This document shows positions 62,267-64,000 of a DNA stretch of 64,000 bases, piece after piece. Positions within the stretch are counted from its first letter, which is position 1. Each line of letters starts with the position of its first letter. Source of the stretch: an uncultured Ruminococcus sp. (GTDB taxonomy: Bacteria; Bacillota; Clostridia; Lachnospirales; Lachnospiraceae); assembly GCA_900544395.1 (NCBI GenBank), contig UQVC01000011.1, forward strand, positions 7,550 to 71,549, given 5' to 3'. The translations under genes and the position numbers were made by a program. The notes beneath the pieces were generated by a model. It searched no databases and was not told where the DNA came from. It saw only the letters and a list, made by a program, of their open reading frames with translations.

Positions 62267-63940
62267 ATGAAGTTTGCAGAGATGCCTTATCAGCGAGTGG
62301 ATACAGATGCTGTTGTGACAGCTTTAAAAGAACTGACGCAGGAGTTGAAAGATGCAAAGAGCGGTGAAGAGCAGTTCGCGATCCATCAGAAATTCTATCA
62401 GCTGCGAGATGAGTACAGCACAGCGATCCAGATCGCTATGATTCGCAGTGATGTAGATACTGCCGATACATTTTACAGCGGAGAGAAAGATTATTATAAT
62501 GAAGTACTTCCGACAATCGGCAATCAGGAGACAGAGTACAGAAAAGCGCTTTATTACTCTCCATACCGGGCTGAACTGGAAGAGAAGATTGGAAAAGTCG
62601 CATTTAAGAGCATGGAGCTTGAGTTTAAAGCGATGGATGAAAAGCTGATCCCTCTGATGCAGGAGGAAAACGCACTGACGACACAGTATGACAAGTTGAT
62701 CGCAAGTGCCAAGATCGACTGGGAAGGGGAAACTTTAAATCTGTCTTTACTCCGTCCTTATATGACACATGAAGACCGCGAGATCAGAAGAAAAGCACAT
62801 GACAAGTACAGTGCATTCTTCCAGAGCAAGGCGGCAGAACTGGATGAGATTTACGATAAGCTGGTGAAGAATCGTACCGAGCAGGCAAGACTTCTTGGAT
62901 ATGACAATTATGTAGAACTTGGATATTACCGGATGAACCGTAATTCCTATGGAAAAGAAGAAGTTGAGAATTTCCGCAGACAGATCAAAGAGTATTTTGT
63001 TCCGCTGGCAGAGAAGATGCATGAGAACAGAAGAAAGAGACTGGGTCTGGAAAAGCTTTCTTATATTGATGAGAATATGTATTTTGCCGGAGGCAATCCA
63101 AAACCACAGGGCACGCCGGAAGAAATCATGGCGAATGGACAGAAAATGTACGAAGAACTTTCTCCGGAAACGAAAGAGTTTTTTGACTTCATGATGGAAA
63201 ATCAGCTGTTTGATGTTCTGGGAAGAAAGACGAAAAAAGCCGGTGGATATATGACATATCTTCCGAAATACCGTGCACCGTTTATTTTTGCCAATTTCAA
63301 TGGAACAAGCGGAGATGTGGATGTTGTGACACATGAGTGCGGTCATGCGTTCCAGGGATATGTTTATGGAAGTGATCCGATCGAAGAGCACTGGGATATC
63401 ACGATGGAGACAGCAGAGATTCATTCTATGTCTATGGAATTCTTTACAGAACCATGGATGAATTTGTTTTTTAAAGAAGAAGCTGACACATACAGACAGA
63501 TGCATCTGGAAGATGCGATCGCATTTATTCCGTACGGATGCATGGTGGACGAATTCCAACACATTGTCTACAGTAACCCGGATCTGACGCCGGATGAGAG
63601 ACATGCGGCATGGAAAAAACTGGAAGAAGAATACAAACCACACCTTGATTACGAGGGAGATCCATTTATGGAAAAAGGTGGTTTCTGGCAGAAACAGCTT
63701 CACATTTATGACTATCCGTTTTATTATATAGATTATGTACTGGCACAGACCTGTGCAATGCAGTACAAGATCTGGATGGATGAAGATTACAAAGCAGCAT
63801 GGCAGAGCTATCTGAAGCTGTGCAGACTGTCTGCAAGTGATTTCTATACAGAGATGTTAAAAGAAGTAGGTCTTCAGATTCCGTTTGAAGACGGCTGTGT
63901 GCGCACAGTGACAGAAAAACTGGGAGCAATGATGGAATAA
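62267..63940 (+). CDS. pepF: M3 family oligoendopeptidase
   Basis: A 557-residue metallopeptidase that cleaves short peptides in the cytoplasm. The zinc site is HECGHAFQGYVYG (about residues 360-372), followed by the E of ETAEIHSMSMEFF as third ligand. The N-terminal helical domain has LRPYMTHEDREIRRKAHDKYS, and the C terminus DYVLAQTCAMQYKIWM. No signal peptide. An AAGGAGG site lies upstream. The remaining 60 bases of the window show no further gene start. Confidence 0.95.
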   Translation: MKFAEMPYQRVDTDAVVTALKELTQELKDAKSGEEQFAIHQKFYQLRDEYSTAIQIAMIRSDVDTADTFYSGEKDYYNEVLPTIGNQETEYRKALYYSPYRAELEEKIGKVAFKSMELEFKAMDEKLIPLMQEENALTTQYDKLIASAKIDWEGETLNLSLLRPYMTHEDREIRRKAHDKYSAFFQSKAAELDEIYDKLVKNRTEQARLLGYDNYVELGYYRMNRNSYGKEEVENFRRQIKEYFVPLAEKMHENRRKRLGLEKLSYIDENMYFAGGNPKPQGTPEEIMANGQKMYEELSPETKEFFDFMMENQLFDVLGRKTKKAGGYMTYLPKYRAPFIFANFNGTSGDVDVVTHECGHAFQGYVYGSDPIEEHWDITMETAEIHSMSMEFFTEPWMNLFFKEEADTYRQMHLEDAIAFIPYGCMVDEFQHIVYSNPDLTPDERHAAWKKLEEEYKPHLDYEGDPFMEKGGFWQKQLHIYDYPFYYIDYVLAQTCAMQYKIWMDEDYKAAWQSYLKLCRLSASDFYTEMLKEVGLQIPFEDGCVRTVTEKLGAMME

Positions 63941-64000
63941 GCTCTGGCAATGACGAATGTTCGTTTCCGCATTTTCAGCATACATGAGCAATACGGCTAT

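Noticed and set aside
62747..63703. A 318-codon frame on the minus strand opposite pepF
   Set aside because: It mirrors the codons of a well-supported M3 peptidase and has no family features.

Overview
The window comes from a low-to-moderate GC, spore-forming, Gram-positive anaerobe, most likely a gut member of the Lachnospiraceae (Clostridia). Evidence: dipicolinate synthase genes; the Firmicutes-type blocks ylxM-ffh-rpsP-khpA-rimM-trmD-rplS and priA-def-fmt-yugP-rsmB-rlmN-stp-prkC-rsgA-rpe-thiN; strong AGGAGG-type ribosome sites; TTGACA/TATAAT promoters; and host-glycan genes (a GH112 phosphorylase, a GH29 fucosidase). I cannot fix genus or species from sequence alone. Nearly all of the window is protein-coding. 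I found no rRNA, tRNA, CRISPR array or insertion sequence.

Layout. 1-2.9 kb: 3' end of a lacto-N-biose/galacto-N-biose phosphorylase gene, an AraC regulator and a two-gene chromate-type transporter. 3.0-4.7 kb: a minimal SufC/SufB-like Fe-S assembly pair. 4.8-8.0 kb: dipicolinate synthase A and B followed closely by an AsnB-like gene whose glutaminase domain lacks the N-terminal cysteine. 8.0-11.4 kb: NhaC antiporter, C39-like peptidase and AsnA. 11.6-17.1 kb: coenzyme-B12 diol/glycerol dehydratase (three subunits), its two-subunit reactivase and a cobalamin adenosyltransferase, with no shell genes here although the medium subunit keeps a compartment-targeting-like N terminus. 17.2-17.75 kb: a promoter-to-terminator unit with no credible ORF and several nested helices, a candidate structured non-coding RNA. 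17.9-24.7 kb: membrane proteins, a PHP phosphoesterase, an orphan prepilin peptidase, truA, small Lachnospiraceae-type proteins, a Cys/Gly-rich small protein with a possible sporulation promoter, and a TPR/subtilisin pair.

24.8-34 kb: protein targeting, ribosome and RNA-modification block, including two signal peptidases flanking rbgA, then rnhB, yraN, yfiH and mscS. 34.2-38.4 kb: a 1.4-kilo-residue secreted leucine-rich-repeat protein. 38.6-51.9 kb: murE and the long conserved priA-to-thiN cluster. 51.9-53.05 kb: an unrecognised gene that looks frameshifted. 53.2-55.2 kb: ychF and lgt. 55.3-62.0 kb: an AT-richer catabolic island with a PRD regulator, intracellular GH29 fucosidase, lactose/cellobiose-family PTS EIIC, GH1 enzyme with a phospho-beta-galactosidase signature, EIIA and EIIB. 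62.3-63.9 kb: an M3 oligoendopeptidase.

How the parts fit: the phosphorylase and the fucosidase/PTS island suggest use of mucin- or milk-type glycans. Fucose fermentation can yield 1,2-propanediol, a substrate of the dehydratase. That link is inference. The most unusual items are the ncRNA candidate at 17.3-17.7 kb, the glutaminase-dead AsnB paralogue behind dpaAB, and the fucosidase plus phospho-beta-galactosidase PTS operon.
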